Program-made: the position numbers and the translations under genes
The notes under the pieces: generated by a model
Databases searched by the model: none
Seen by the model: only the letters and a program-made list of their open reading frames with translations
What the model was told of the DNA's origin: nothing
Assembly: GCF_023078275.1 (NCBI RefSeq)
Contig: NC_062979.1
Coordinates: forward strand, 17,403,848-17,467,847
Direction of reading: 5' to 3'
Length of the DNA stretch: 64,000 nucleotides
Source of the DNA: Leguminivora glycinivorella
Lineage: Eukaryota > Arthropoda > Insecta > Lepidoptera > Tortricidae
Part shown: piece after piece, positions 33,490-43,977 of the stretch
Layout of the letters: every line of letters starts with the position of its first letter
How positions within the stretch are numbered: position 1 is the stretch's first letter

Positions 33490-33624
33490 AGTGGCAGGAA
33501 TTGTGGTTTTGTAATTTTAAAGTAGAAATGAGCTTCCGTGAAAAATATGTTCAGTAAATAAAATTCATAATACCTATAAGCTTATTTCTACTTTAAAATT
33601 ACAAAACCACAATTCCTGCCACTA
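33490..33624. mobile_element. 135-bp inverted-repeat element
   Basis: AGTGGCAGGAATTGTGGTTT on the left, continuing TGTAATTTTAAAGTAGAAAT, is mirrored on the right ending CCTGCCACT. About 45-bp arms surround ~40 bp. TSD not clear. Confidence 0.7.
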
Positions 33625-35081
33625 GTCGGCCTACATTAACTCCATATTATTATGTAATTAGGTGTCTTTTCCTCATTTAAAACAAAGGAAGTCGTGACTA
33701 GATTAAGAAGCGTTACCACTTTTTGTACTACAATACGGATTTACTCTTCTACAAAGCACTTAGTTAATTAAATTACCGCGAATTATGCAATTACGATAAT
33801 TGCGATACTACGTGTGCCGGTCACGTCGATCGATAACAATTTGGTCAACCTTTTCATGCTTTAGTGCCGTCCTTAATTTGGAAGATTAGAGAACCAGACT
33901 TCAAAGTGTAATGTTTGACCAAAAAATCGATTTAGACCTTTATCAGCCCACCGAAAGTGGCGGATCAATGTATAGCTGCGGATTTGTTTGTGTCGAAAAG
34001 ATGCTTGATATATTTAATAAAAATGCTTTGGTTTTATTGGACATACGTATATATTTCTGTTTTTAGTATTATGGTGTGATTTGGTTTGTAGCTAAAGATA
34101 TATAGGTCTAATTTAATTTATAAACATAAGGAATAAACATCTAAGTGTGCCCTTGGTTAAAGTAGGTAGTTAATGGATTTTTGTCCAGAATTAATCAGGT
34201 TCAGAATGAAGGTAGACCACTGTTTTTCTAGCCGAGGGCAGTGCCGATAAATATTTACGACACGTCGCGCACGTACTCAGGAGCCGGCTCCTGAGCGAGC
34301 GGTTCGAATAGGGATGTTGACATATGCCTCGACTTTGCCAACTGATCCACTGCAATTAATACAAAACTGTAGCAATAACATTTTATATATAAAAGCAATA
34401 TGTAAGAAGTCGCACCAAGCTAAGTTGGCACCGAATTTGACAGATCATTTTTAATTTCCAAGCTTCTATGAAATGACGACGTTTACATGACCCTTGCAGA
34501 GGCGGGGCTTTTAAATCGTTCTCAATTTAGATTGGTCTGGGTCTGTCTATATTAGCATTTTTCATCCCGTATAAGTAGCAGGTATATATGTGCTCCATGT
34601 ATTGTGCAATGTGTGTCAAGCATAAAAATAGTGACTACCAATTACCTATATCAGAAGTATCAGCACACATCCCTTGTATTAGCTCGAGATACCATATTGA
34701 TCGTAAATCAGTGCGAGAAGGATGTTATTGGTTGAAGAATTTTCATTCCCGTCACTGATAATCCGATCCATATCATATCCAGATATTTGACGTAACTTAA
34801 CATCATCTTAAACTTGGAATCGAGCCGTATGTTGAACTGACTGGCTAGAGCTTAACTAGCGGAGCGCATCGGCTCGCTGGTTGCATCGAACCCTCATTAC
34901 GCTTGTAGCTCTTCGAATCCGGTTTAAGCTTGTTGCTTCTCTAGATTCAACTTGTTCAATTCTGAGCTAACCTTAAGAGGAAAAAAAACTAATAAAGAAT
35001 AATTCATATTTTTGTATGAAATGTATCTTATTAAATGATAAAACTACGTATAATAATATGTTGTTCCTGGGTTAAGAGTAA
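33625..35081. other. No gene recognised
   Basis: Mostly AT-rich. A short palindrome AGGAGCCGGCTCCT lies at about 34280. GC-rich 34850-34920. No frame of note. Confidence 0.35.
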
Positions 35082-35146
35082 ATAATGGCAAGCAGAATAC
35101 GAGTATTAGGTAAGCCTAATACTCGTATTCTGCTTGTGCCAATTAT
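35082..35146. repeat. 65-bp hairpin
   Basis: GGCA-AGCAGAATACGAGTAT-TAGG and its complement enclose a 4-nt loop (TAAG), with one-base bulges near the base. About 28 paired bases. It could be a small MITE remnant; the tight loop is unlike a typical microRNA precursor. Confidence 0.75.
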
Positions 35147-35611
35147 CACAGGGTGCCTTTCTGGTAAATAAACTTAAAGCTCCGGCTGTACAAAATTAAG
35201 GACACAAGTGATAATAATAGAAAAAAATACTGAAATTGAAAATAATTAAAATGGTGTCTAAATAAGCTTGCTAGGGGAAGTATATGTGGAGATAAATAAT
35301 TTAAGATTGTCTATATTTTATAACATTTATTTATGTAGAAAATATTGTTGCCAAAGTGCGTTGTTAACTTGGTTCTTAATTTAATTTCTGCGCTAACTGT
35401 GTGAAAACTGACTTGTGAATCTCTTGTTCGACACCAATGAAATGTACAGAGCTCAGTGGAAAGCTAGGTCGCTTAAAAGGGTTCAAAGTAAACTTTCACA
35501 CAAGTTATCTTAATTTATAACTAGAAATTATACTACTAAAATACCTAGGTACCAGTTCTCAAAAATATCTGCTTGCTCTAAATTGTTGACTCTATGAATT
35601 TAACTAAATTG
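35147..35611. other. No gene recognised
   Basis: AT-rich; nothing identified. Confidence 0.35.
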
Positions 35612-35880
35612 CAGCCGGCGCAGATGCCCTGACCATTAGAAGGATAAATCGGACCGACCTCTAAAATGGTGAACCTTCGGGAAAGCTGTGGAACGTGTCA
35701 CGGGACCTCCCGGGCATGTTGGCAGCTCTGCGGTGACTTGTCAACCCGGAACGCGTGCCACGTGGACACCGAGGCAAATGCGGCAGAGGCAGGCCATCTT
35801 CCAGCGAACAGGACCCCAAAACTTGCGCCGGTCACAAGGATTTCAAAGGACTTCCATAGTAGTATAAGATTTGAAGATTC
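35612..35880. other. GC-rich block of unknown origin
   Basis: A sharp rise in GC between AT-rich flanks. Plus-strand frame 35666-35902 (78 codons) starts MVNLRESCGTCHGTSRAC and is Cys-rich. Other frames are interrupted once (for example LWNVSRDLPGMLAALR then stop). The block looks like a decayed exon or retroelement fragment, but I cannot place it in a family. Confidence 0.3.
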
Positions 35881-36916
35881 AATATTTCAAATCAAATTAT
35901 AATAATCATATTATATTTTATAATATTTATTTATTTATTTAAACAATATTTTATTATTATGAAATTATCTTAATGTTTATTCCATGTTTCCGAAAGTATA
36001 TCGATTACCATACGTCGGACTATAGGGGGCAGTTTGAGGGCAAAATAAGGTTTACAAAAAAATCTTAACTTACACGAGTATTATAATGTACCTAGTATTT
36101 GTAACATAAGGTCAGTGTGGGGAAGACCGTCTACCCGGAAAGACCGTCTATTGACTATAACTTTTGTGTTTATATATCTACGCCTCTCACACCTCCGGAG
36201 GTATACCAGTTTTTCATCCTCCAGCCATTGGTCTTCAATTCATATCCCTAGGACGAACACTAGTTAACAATAATCTTGATTCGTGTTTCGAACTCGAACA
36301 TCGAGTTCAACATGGTTCCGCAAAAAATTTAAATAAAATAGAAGCAGTCGGAATATTTGTATATCATGTATGTAACGGAGTCATTTAATAACCGTTCTTT
36401 CTAACTAGTACTATTAATCTACTGAAAACGCGCTCAATTTCTAGTTTTATGTTCTGAAATATGTAACTTAAAAATTGTGCCCACTCAGAAAGTCCGGCAT
36501 AAAAGAGAAAGGCAAGACCGGCATATGATAAACAAGGAGTTGCCAACCTTTTTTAGGCTTTATTGGAAATAAGTCGAGCGTAAACAATATCAATATATAG
36601 GTAAGGTACGTTTATGGCTTATGATAGTTGTACCGTTTTTGATTTTAACTTCCAAATACAGTTTTGATAATGATTCGTATGGTGTTACTAAAATCATTCG
36701 AAAGTATTAAATAATAAAAATAAAATATATGTGACATGGTTGTGAAGAATGATAAGAGGTGAACAGAAGTAAGCCTACACTCATATTGAAGTTCATCATC
36801 ATATTGAAGTTGATAGAATTATTGTAAGATCTACCCGTTTTCTATTATTTTTGTTTAAGTATGTGTAGATTGTGCAACATGCGGCGACGCATATTTTAAA
36901 AGAGAGTAGGGTTTCA

Positions 36917-37605
36917 AGTTGGTCATTATTTTTATGATCAGCATTACCCAACAGGGATAGTATGGGTATCCTTTAAAACGGTTGTGACCGACTATTTTAC
37001 GGCTACCCGACCATTGCTGATATTGCTGACTGTCACTATGACACAAAAGTCGTCATGGGTGTCGTCAAATATGTTTTCAGGGGTGCTGATTTCAAAATTA
37101 ATGACCAATCTAGAATTTGACTTTGCTGACTGTCACTGTGACACAAAATTTGCAATGGGTGTCATTCTGTGGGTGTCATCAATAGGTTTTCGGAGGTGCT
37201 GATTTAAAAATTAACAACTACTTTGGAACCTGACATTGCTGACTGTCACTTTGACACAAAAGTGGTCATGGGTGTGGTCAAATAGGTTCTCGGGGGTACT
37301 GATTCCAAAATTAATAACCAATCTGGAATCTGACATTGCTGACTGTCACTTGACACAAAAGTCGTCATAGGTGCCGTCAAATAGGTTTTTGGGGGTGCTG
37401 ATTTCACTTTTGTGTCAAAGTGACAGTCAGCAATGTCATATTCCAAAGCGGTGTTTAATTTTTAAATCAGCACCCCCGAAAACTTATTTGACGACACAGC
37501 AGATGAATTTTGTGTCAAATTGACTGTCAGCAATGTCATGATTTCAAATTAGTCATTAATTTTGGAATCAGCATCCCGAAAACCTATCTGACGACACCTA
37601 TTACG
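36917..37605. repeat. Second inverted array of the ~100-bp satellite unit
   Basis: Forward units run from about 37015 to 37405 and reverse units from about 37406 to 37605, meeting at GGTGCTGATTTCAC|TTTTGTGTCAAAGTG. Units are more diverged than at 5.1-7.8 kb. Degraded reverse-orientation words also precede the forward block (36917-36950). Frames at 36855-37046, 36984-37202 and 37246-37446 are repeat artefacts. Confidence 0.8.
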
Positions 37606-37671
37606 ATAAGAGTTCAATCGCCCGTTTTAGATTCACGACCCGTATTGAAATATTAAAGGCCATGCCTGGAT

Positions 37672-37768
37672 CAGAGATAGATATTAATCGATTAACTTTT
37701 TATCAGACTAATTAATCGTCTTATTTTAATCGTTAATCGTTAGTCGATTACTTTTTGTCCAACTCTGG
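37672..37768. mobile_element. Small AT-rich MITE
   Basis: CAGAGATAG...TTAATCGATTAAC and GTTAATCGTTAGTCGATTAC...CCAACTCTG form imperfect inverted ends around an ATTAATCG-rich core. Resembles common insect MITEs of this composition; TSD not resolved. Confidence 0.4.
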
Positions 37769-38668
37769 TAGTGACTATAGCAAAACCAAACATTGCTAAG
37801 AAATGTTACCAAACAAATTCATGTATCCTAATATCGTACCTATTACCTTTTCTTAATAACAAAGTTTCAAAAGCAGATAAGTAGTCGACTGTAATATCGT
37901 GACTAAATTGGATTTGCAGATGTTCGTTGGAAAACGCAGTATTATGCAATATCCGGACCTAAAAAGAAAAGGTTATGAACCCCATCTACGGGACATATGC
38001 CGGTCTTGCCTTATAAATAGAAAAATGCTTATATGTTCAAAATTTCAACGTTATTTTATTAATTATCTAGCACATTCTGCCCTGTTATTACGTAAAAAAA
38101 CAATGATCATGATTTTGGAACCTAGTCTCATATGAAATTACGCGACAACAAGCACTAGACGGTCTTTCCGTGCTCATCGCGGGAGGACGGTCAACCCGCC
38201 GAGCCTTAAAAAATGTGATTTTTATCACTTAAAAGTACCTTATTTCACCAAAATGTTGTAAAAGCTTTGTAAAATATAATATTTGCTATCCCGTAGGACC
38301 ATGCGCATTACGCCAGACTACATTAATTATAGAGTTTTATCCACTCAAACTTTATTTCAAATAAACTATGCCGGTCTTGCCCGCACTGACCTTAGTTAAT
38401 TAAATTATATGATGTACTTAGTATTTGTAACATAGTTAATTAAATTAGTTACTTCATCATTTATTAATCTTCAATGTGTAAATACTCTTTGAAATGATCA
38501 CTGATAGCATAGCCCACTGAAGTGGCCACTTAAAAACAAATAAATAGGTGACATGCGTCATTATGACTGTTGTTCATACTTATATTTGTTGGTAGGGTTG
38601 CTTTATTTGTTAATTTGCATATCTATATATTGCAATGGATACGTTACTACGACAGGACTCCGAACTTA

Positions 38669-38809
38669 AGGTGGTTTACTTTCCATACAAAAAACAACAA
38701 TCATTTATGAAGTCATTACACAATATGTATAACTAAATGAAAATATGCGCGTCTATCTACTTTAGGATTTTCATAATTGATTGTTTTTTGTATGGAAAGC
38801 GAACCACCT
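38669..38809. mobile_element. 141-bp MITE with TTA duplication
   Basis: AGGTGGTTTACTTTCCATAC (then AAAAAAC) mirrors GTTTTTTGTATGGAAAGCGA (then ACCACCT). TTA flanks both ends (38666-38668 and 38810-38812). A diverged relative is at about 13927-14060. Confidence 0.75.
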
Positions 38810-38812
38810 TTA

Positions 38813-40065
38813 CTCCTTTATGTTTTGTTTCTTTCTCACAGCTGCAATTGTCTGAGTGACGGATAAAGCCAAACGAACTTTTTCGCCATTTTGACTTATA
38901 TGTTGTCCAAGTACGTTTATAAAGAACGTAGTTAATTGCTATGATATTTGGAATTTCACATTATAAATAAAAGGTACCAAATACTAAGTACAACTCAAAA
39001 GTGAATTGATTGATTTGCGAACCTTAACTATCATTCTGACATGCGACGAAAATGCCCGCTGGAGTCCGACGTATGCCGATTACACTCAAAGAGTTAAAAA
39101 CGTGTATAAACAATTTTTTTTGAAGTAAGGAATTAAAAAGGTTAGAAACTTAACTTAATAAATAATACTTCATTCGAGGTTGTTCCTTTGGGTGTAAATA
39201 TTGCTGAATGTTTTAAAAATATAAAAATCTATTCTTACTTAATAAACAATAACAGTTCATGATTAAAAATAGTACCTATTGATTACATATTATTAAGGTT
39301 CCGTACAAAGAGGTAAAAAAGGACCTTTAGGCGTCTCTGTTTGTCTATGATATGTCTGATATCGATGGGATATGTAAGTGTCAAATGATGTTTCATCAAT
39401 AAAAACTTTCCCTCACAATTTATTTAATCACGAGGAGGCAATCCAAACGTGTATACATGTTACGTAGAAGGTAAAATTTTATTTGAATGAATCGTGTCCT
39501 GTGCAACTTGTTCAGGCTAGTTAATTTAGGTAGTTACTATTATATTATATTGTTTCAAAATCATGACAGATCATTCATTAATTCACCAGTATTAAAAAAA
39601 GTATTTTACTCAATATTTATCCGTGCGAAACTTTTGGCGTAGGAGTTTGACAAAATATGTATTGTGAGTATATTAAGTATCTGTTTGGTCGTGAGTCACC
39701 AAAGACGAGGAACGCGTGGGCGTGGGCGGGGCTCATTTATCATTTTAGTGGCGCTTTATTGCGTGAATGGAGCGCCGATAGTGTGCGACGTTGGCGAATG
39801 TCGACGAGAACGTCTCTGATCTTTGACACGCTATTAAAATTTAGCTTATATAGGTTATGTTCGATTAAATTATTAGGCTCGATTTGATTAAGTGCTCCGG
39901 CACATACTGAGTAGTGGCATCCTCATGGAAACAATACATTGTACACATTAACCACTGTTATAACTGCGAAGATGTGTTCTTTCGAATAAATCACTTCTTG
40001 TCATAAAGAAATATGGAGTCCATGAGTTCAAAATGTTCATGCAAATTCAATATTAGACGTACACG
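38813..40065. other. No gene recognised; fragment of a GGTTCCGTA repeat at 39296-39370
   Basis: AAGGTTCCGTACAAAGAGGT and GGCGTCTCTGTTTGTCTATG match the repeat family at 49545-49930 and 57921-57971. The GC-richer 39680-39810 holds a 76-codon frame (39657-39887) with no recognised domain. Confidence 0.35.
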
Positions 40066-40067
40066 TA

Positions 40068-40198
40068 CAGTCGCCATCAAATATATCGGAGCAGTCAGAG
40101 CTCGCACAAATATCGGACCACACCAGTAATGTCAAGTAAAGTGCGTGTTCCGATATTTGTGAGATATTTGGCAGCTCTGATATATTTAATGGCGACGG
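40068..40198. mobile_element. 131-bp MITE with TA duplication
   Basis: CAGTCGCCATCAAATATATC and GATATATTTAATGGCGACGG are inverted, with inner words CAAATATCGGA / TCCGATATTTG also mirrored. TA on both sides (40066-40067 and 40199-40200). A mariner-type MITE of a kind I recognise as common in Lepidoptera. Confidence 0.8.
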
Positions 40199-40917
40199 TA
40201 TATTACGTCATCATCATTGTAATTTACTTTACTGGTCGTTGTCACACTATAATTAAACAAAAAACATTGCGCCTTATGTCGTTATTCATAAACGCTTTAT
40301 AGACTTGAATTAGGTAATAATCATTTGAATTATCTGTCATGTAGACTTATGTATTTGTGAGAAAGAGACAAAACACTTTTTAATTAATCAGTTAGAATAC
40401 ACCAGTTCCAGCCGTGGGCAACTGGAGACCTCACTTTTTCTTAGTGTACATATTGCATTTCTTTCAGTTTATTGTTTATCTAGTAGTATTTCTACTTGAT
40501 ATAAAACAAATTAAATGATTTATTAAAAGTAGACAGATGTTAGATGTTTGTCAGTTTGAGGACTAGAGCTTACAGTTTAATTCAGTAACAGGAGCAGTTA
40601 CAGAAACACCTAGTATGTTATGATTGTAACTTATTTCCTCATCACACCATGAACACGCCGTAAACTTCTTTAGGTAGCGTACGCGTTATGCAGCCTTAAT
40701 TAAAACAATAAATTAAGCAGATAATGTTAGGTTATGTTTATTATAGCAATTATAATGTCATATTTATGTTGTCCTGTGAAAAATCTGTTGGTTGTTAAAC
40801 TGGTTACGTTGATAGTGACATTTTGGCCCTAGAGACATTTAGGACAGAATGAGCCAATTCCAGCCAGTCTTCTTCAAGTTGCAATTTAGTTAATGAATGC
40901 TAAGTTCACTTGCTTGG

Positions 40918-41072
40918 CTTAGAGTAAATTTTAAAGTGAAAAATAGGGCCTTAGGTGAGACTTTAACTCGCGACCTCTGCATGTATATTCCATCGCTCTG
41001 CCATTTTAGCCACCAACAATCAATCAACCAAGTCAGCAAATTCCACCACACACATCAGTAGCGACTTATATT
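40918..41072 (-). mobile_element. Diverged SINE of the 48.3-48.8 kb family
   Basis: Shares (minus) GGTGGCTAAAATGGCAGAGC, a degraded tRNA-like head, and GGTGAGACTTTAACTCGCGA / TAAATTTACTCTAAGCC-type words with the composite at 48342-48794. Confidence 0.5.
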
Positions 41073-41251
41073 GTAACGGCCTTATTCATAAAAAGTTACA
41101 ACCTATTTAAAACGTTGTTGATGTGCGGATGTCAAAAAACCTTATTCATAAACGCACATTAACGCTAAACAGTGCATCATCTCTTGTGTAAATCCTCGAA
41201 ATTTTAAAATGAGCCCGACCCCAGTTTAACGGGATTTTATCTCTAATATAC

Positions 41252-41263
41252 AAGATGGCCGCC
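41252..41263 (+). promoter_or_regulatory. YY1/pho-like motif upstream of the HARBI1-like gene
   Basis: AAGATGGCCGCC lies about 330 bp upstream of the first ATG, in a segment that changes from AT-rich to mixed composition. Such motifs often sit just downstream of start sites of broadly expressed animal genes. A GGCGGGAAAA word (about 41488) follows. There is no transcript evidence. Confidence 0.25.
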
Positions 41264-41589
41264 TCACATCAGCTGGTTTTTGACAGCCACGAAATCATGC
41301 ATGTTCGAGGAGCTAATGTAGGACGGTATTTGCTTTTAAGCATCCTCGTATTTAATTTGAATGTTTTATGTAAAAATAGGTATTTAAATATGATATTATA
41401 TGATTTATGCTGTATTAAAATAATTTATTTGTCTTAAATTAGACATATTTTTCACTTGCAACATTAGATAATTATGAATCAGGAATGGCGGGAAAATAAA
41501 ATCGCCCGCTGAAATTAAAAGTTGATCGTGTCAATGATTTTAGAATTTAAGAAAGAAAGATCCTTATTAGTCTCACGACCACGGAAAAA

Positions 41590-41853
41590 ATGCAGTCGAT
41601 TCAAGCGGTTCAAGTTATAAACTTGGTAAACCAACTGCCGCAACCAAGGCGACGCAAAGTTTATTTACAAAGGGCAGATCCTTTAAAGGATTTGCCCGAT
41701 GTGGAATTCAGAAGGCGCTACCGATTAGAAAAGTGCACCGTCCACTTTATAGTGGAACTAGTTCGGGCGGACTTGGCCAAAGACCGGAGAGGCGCCGGCC
41801 TGACACCAGAGCTGCAGGTACTTACAGCTATCAGGTGTTGGGGGCGTAAAGAA
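41590..41853 (+). CDS. HARBI1-like nuclease, exon 1
   Basis: ATG at 41590 opens an 88-codon exon ending at donor GAA|GTAAGT (41854). The protein starts MQSIQAVQVINLVNQLPQ; the segment from D-L-P-D-V-E-F-R-R-R-Y-R-L onward matches the N-terminal region of PIF/Harbinger transposases and HARBI1 proteins, ending LQVLTAIRCWGRKE. The exon ends in phase 0. Codons are GC-rich against AT-rich introns. No stop interrupts it. A Harbinger-like terminus, CGGCCTTATTCATAAA, lies about 500 bp upstream (41084), but I found no matching right end, so host gene and transposon copy both remain possible. Confidence 0.7.
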
Positions 41854-41935
41854 GTAAGTATCTTTATGATTTTACGTACTATGTAACATAAGTATTAAAA
41901 ACTTTTTAATGCTAACAAAACTACAAAATTATCAG

Positions 41936-42217
41936 GTCCAAGACGATGCCGCAGAGCTGCACGGGCTTTCGCAGCCGACGGTGAGCAGAGTGTGTGCGGC
42001 AGTGGCCAGAGCACTGGCCAAACACTCTGCTCACTATATACGAATGCCCGCCAATGCAGCCGAGCGGGAGGATGCCTGCCGGCGGTTTTTCGAATTGCGG
42101 CATTTCCCGACCATTATTGGGTGCATTGACTGCACCCATGTTAGAATTAAAAAATGCTGCGGCAACGATGCCCAGTATTATGTAAACAGAAAGGGCTATT
42201 ATTCCCTAAACATTCAG
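41936..42217 (+). CDS. HARBI1-like nuclease, exon 2 (HTH and first catalytic Asp)
   Basis: Acceptor TTATCAG precedes 94 codons that begin VQDDAAELHGLSQPTVSRVC and end ...KGYYSLNIQ at donor CAG|GTGAAT. L-H-G-L-S-Q-P-T-V-S-R-V is the helix-turn-helix of the family. F-P-T-I-I-G-C-I-D-C-T-H-V-R-I carries the first DDE aspartate (about residue 153 of the joined protein). The entry and exit phases are both 0. The 82-bp intron before it has GTAAGT...TTATCAG ends. The shorter frames overlapping it on either strand are shadows. Confidence 0.75.
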
Positions 42218-42367
42218 GTGAATACCTACAATTATTTCTTATAATTAAAATGGCTAGTTATTTCTTTTGAAATACTTCCTTATTTATTTCAAATTATAAG
42301 TAGGTACTTGCATAACACAATATTGATAACTATTAATATTGATACTAATTAAAATTTCCATTATCAG

Positions 42368-42790
42368 GTTACATGTGATGCGCATTTGAGAATAAATGAC
42401 GTGGTAGCCAGATGGCGAGGCAGCACGCACGACGCCCGCATCTTTAATGAGTGCTCGCTGAAGGAGCGGTTTGAGGCGGGCGAGTTCCGAGGGACAAGAC
42501 TGTTAGGCGACTCCGGCTATAAACTCGAGCCCTACCTCCTGACGCCCCTTCTGAGGCCTCAAACTGCTGCCGAACAGCGCTACAACGAGGCGCACATCGG
42601 GACGCGGAATACGGTGGAGCGCTGCTTCGGCGTGTGGAAGGCTCGGTTTCGTTGCTTGCTGCAGGGCATGACTGTAGATCTTGGCAATGTGAAGACTACA
42701 ATCATTGCTTTAGCAGTACTCCATAACATTGCCATTGAGCAAAACGACCCCTTACCAGGTAAATACTTATCTCTTAATTATAGCCATTGA
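42368..42790 (+). CDS. HARBI1-like nuclease, exon 3 (second Asp and Glu)
   Basis: Acceptor CATTATCAG leads into VTCDAHLRINDVVARWRGST. G-D-S-G-Y holds the second catalytic Asp (about residue 230) and R-N-T-V-E-R-C-F-G-V-W-K the Glu (about 266), so the DDE triad is complete; A-V-L-H-N-I-A follows as in the family. The frame either stops at TGA 42788-42790 (about 322 residues in all) or is spliced at CCAG|GTAAAT (42759) to another exon. Known family members are about 340-400 residues, so a further exon is likely. In the cell HARBI1-type proteins are nuclear and usually act with a Myb-like partner; none is seen here. Confidence 0.75.
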   Translation, partial: VTCDAHLRINDVVARWRGSTHDARIFNECSLKERFEAGEFRGTRLLGDSGYKLEPYLLTPLLRPQTAAEQRYNEAHIGTRNTVERCFGVWKARFRCLLQGMTVDLGNVKTTIIALAVLHNIAIEQNDPLPGKYLSLNYSH

Positions 42791-42983
42791 GAATTATTTT
42801 TGGTAATCATAAAGAAAGACATTTTTATTAAACCTAAATACCCAATTACATTGTATTGTTTCATCATAGTGTTCCTATGGTCATCTCCTGTGACCATACA
42901 TCAAATTATAGCTTGATGATACGATAATATCACATTGTCACTTAAGTAGGTACTAGGTACAGGATGTCTCCGTTTATAGAAAA

Positions 42984-43158
42984 CTAGCTTTTGCCCGCGG
43001 CTTCGCTCGCGGTAGAAAGACAATAAGTAGCCTATGTCACTCTCCATCCTTTAAACTATATCCACTTTAAAAAACACGTCAATTCGTCGCTCCGTTTTGC
43101 CGTGAAAGACGGACTAACAAACGGACACACACTTTCCCATTTATAATATTAGTATGGA
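42984..43158 (-). mobile_element. Non-autonomous Helitron
   Basis: Minus strand TCCATACTAATATTATAAAT to GCGGGCAAAAGCTAG, between A42983 and T43159 (plus-strand bases). It would lie in the last intron of the HARBI1-like gene if the exon at 43978 is real. Confidence 0.8.
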
Positions 43159-43167
43159 TAAATCTAA

Positions 43168-43600
43168 TTTTCCCCTCACTAGCTCGGAAACACGTGTTTT
43201 GTCCTTAAATACCAGCGGGTAAAAACGCATTTTATCCACTAGTGGGTAAAGCAATTTGACCTTGAATAAAGTCAAATTAACTACTTTAAAATTGATAAAA
43301 GTAGGTGAATCTAGTAATTAAGATGATTTACCACCTGTGGAACTCCTGGAAGCAGTGATAAACGCATTTTTTGCATTGTAGTTTCTTCGCTATAGTGAGG
43401 GGAAAAGTTTTGTGTTACACTCGGGTGCAAATGTATTTTACTTCTCATGTGTTAAAAAACTCGCAAGTTCAGGATTCTATTCTCGAACCACTCGCTTCGC
43501 ACGTGGTTCAACTATAGAATCCTTTCACTTGCTCGTTTTTCAATTCCACACTCGGCGTTAAAATACAACTTTGCCCCCTTGTATAACAAATAACTATTAA
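43168..43600. repeat. ~435-bp dispersed element, copy A
   Basis: Nearly identical to 55329-55764. Starts TTTTCCCCTCAC and ends ...GTATAACAAATAACTATTA. Contains GAAACACGTGTTTTGTCC, CTATAGTGAGGGGAAAAG and an inner palindrome GATTCTATTCTCGAACCACT / GTGGTTCAACTATAGAATCC. Neither TIRs nor TSD are clear. Diverged partial relatives lie at about 46240-46330 and 57346-57470. Family unidentified. Confidence 0.8.
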
Positions 43601-43977
43601 CTTAGCAAAACATTTTTACATACAAACTTAAATTCGATAATAACTATGCAACCATGATTTATTTTGTGACTGATGATTGACATTGTTATTTAGCTTAGCC
43701 AAAAATTCTCCATAACAAGTATGACTACAGCCAGTGACGCGAGTAATGTGTGATATCGTGTCTATGTCAGAAATCTTTCTACTATGTATAAAATGACTAG
43801 GAAAATCGTGCGACATCAAAATTATATGTTTTATTTAGATGTTGCGTGACTCCGCATCAGCATTGACTCCGCACCACATGTCGCTACTCATGTCTGATTT
43901 CCCCACCTTCTTGGTTTAAAAAAAATTGTTATGAAAGCTATCATTTTAAGACAATCTAATTTAAAAATGACATCCAG

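Larger units (their letters stand above)
36109..38392. mobile_element. 2.28-kb TIR element with TA duplication (Tc1/mariner-type)
   Basis: AGGTCAGTGTGGGGAAGACC on the left matches AGGTCAGTGCGGGCAAGACC read from the right end. TA flanks both sides (36107-36108 and 38393-38394). Subterminal GGAAAGACCGTCT on the left is mirrored by AGACGGTCTTTCC (38158-38170) on the right, and GGCAAGACCGGCATATG (36510-36526) by its complement (about 37993-38009). Frames at 36164-36388 and 37899-38135 are unrecognised and may be transposase remnants. The centre holds the satellite palindrome and a small MITE. Confidence 0.6.

Noticed and set aside
35082..35146. Hairpin as a microRNA precursor
   Set aside because: The loop is only about 4 nt and the stem nearly perfect, unlike typical insect pre-miRNAs; left as a hairpin repeat.
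39657..39887. 76-codon frame in a GC-richer patch
   Set aside because: No domain and no supporting splice or start context.
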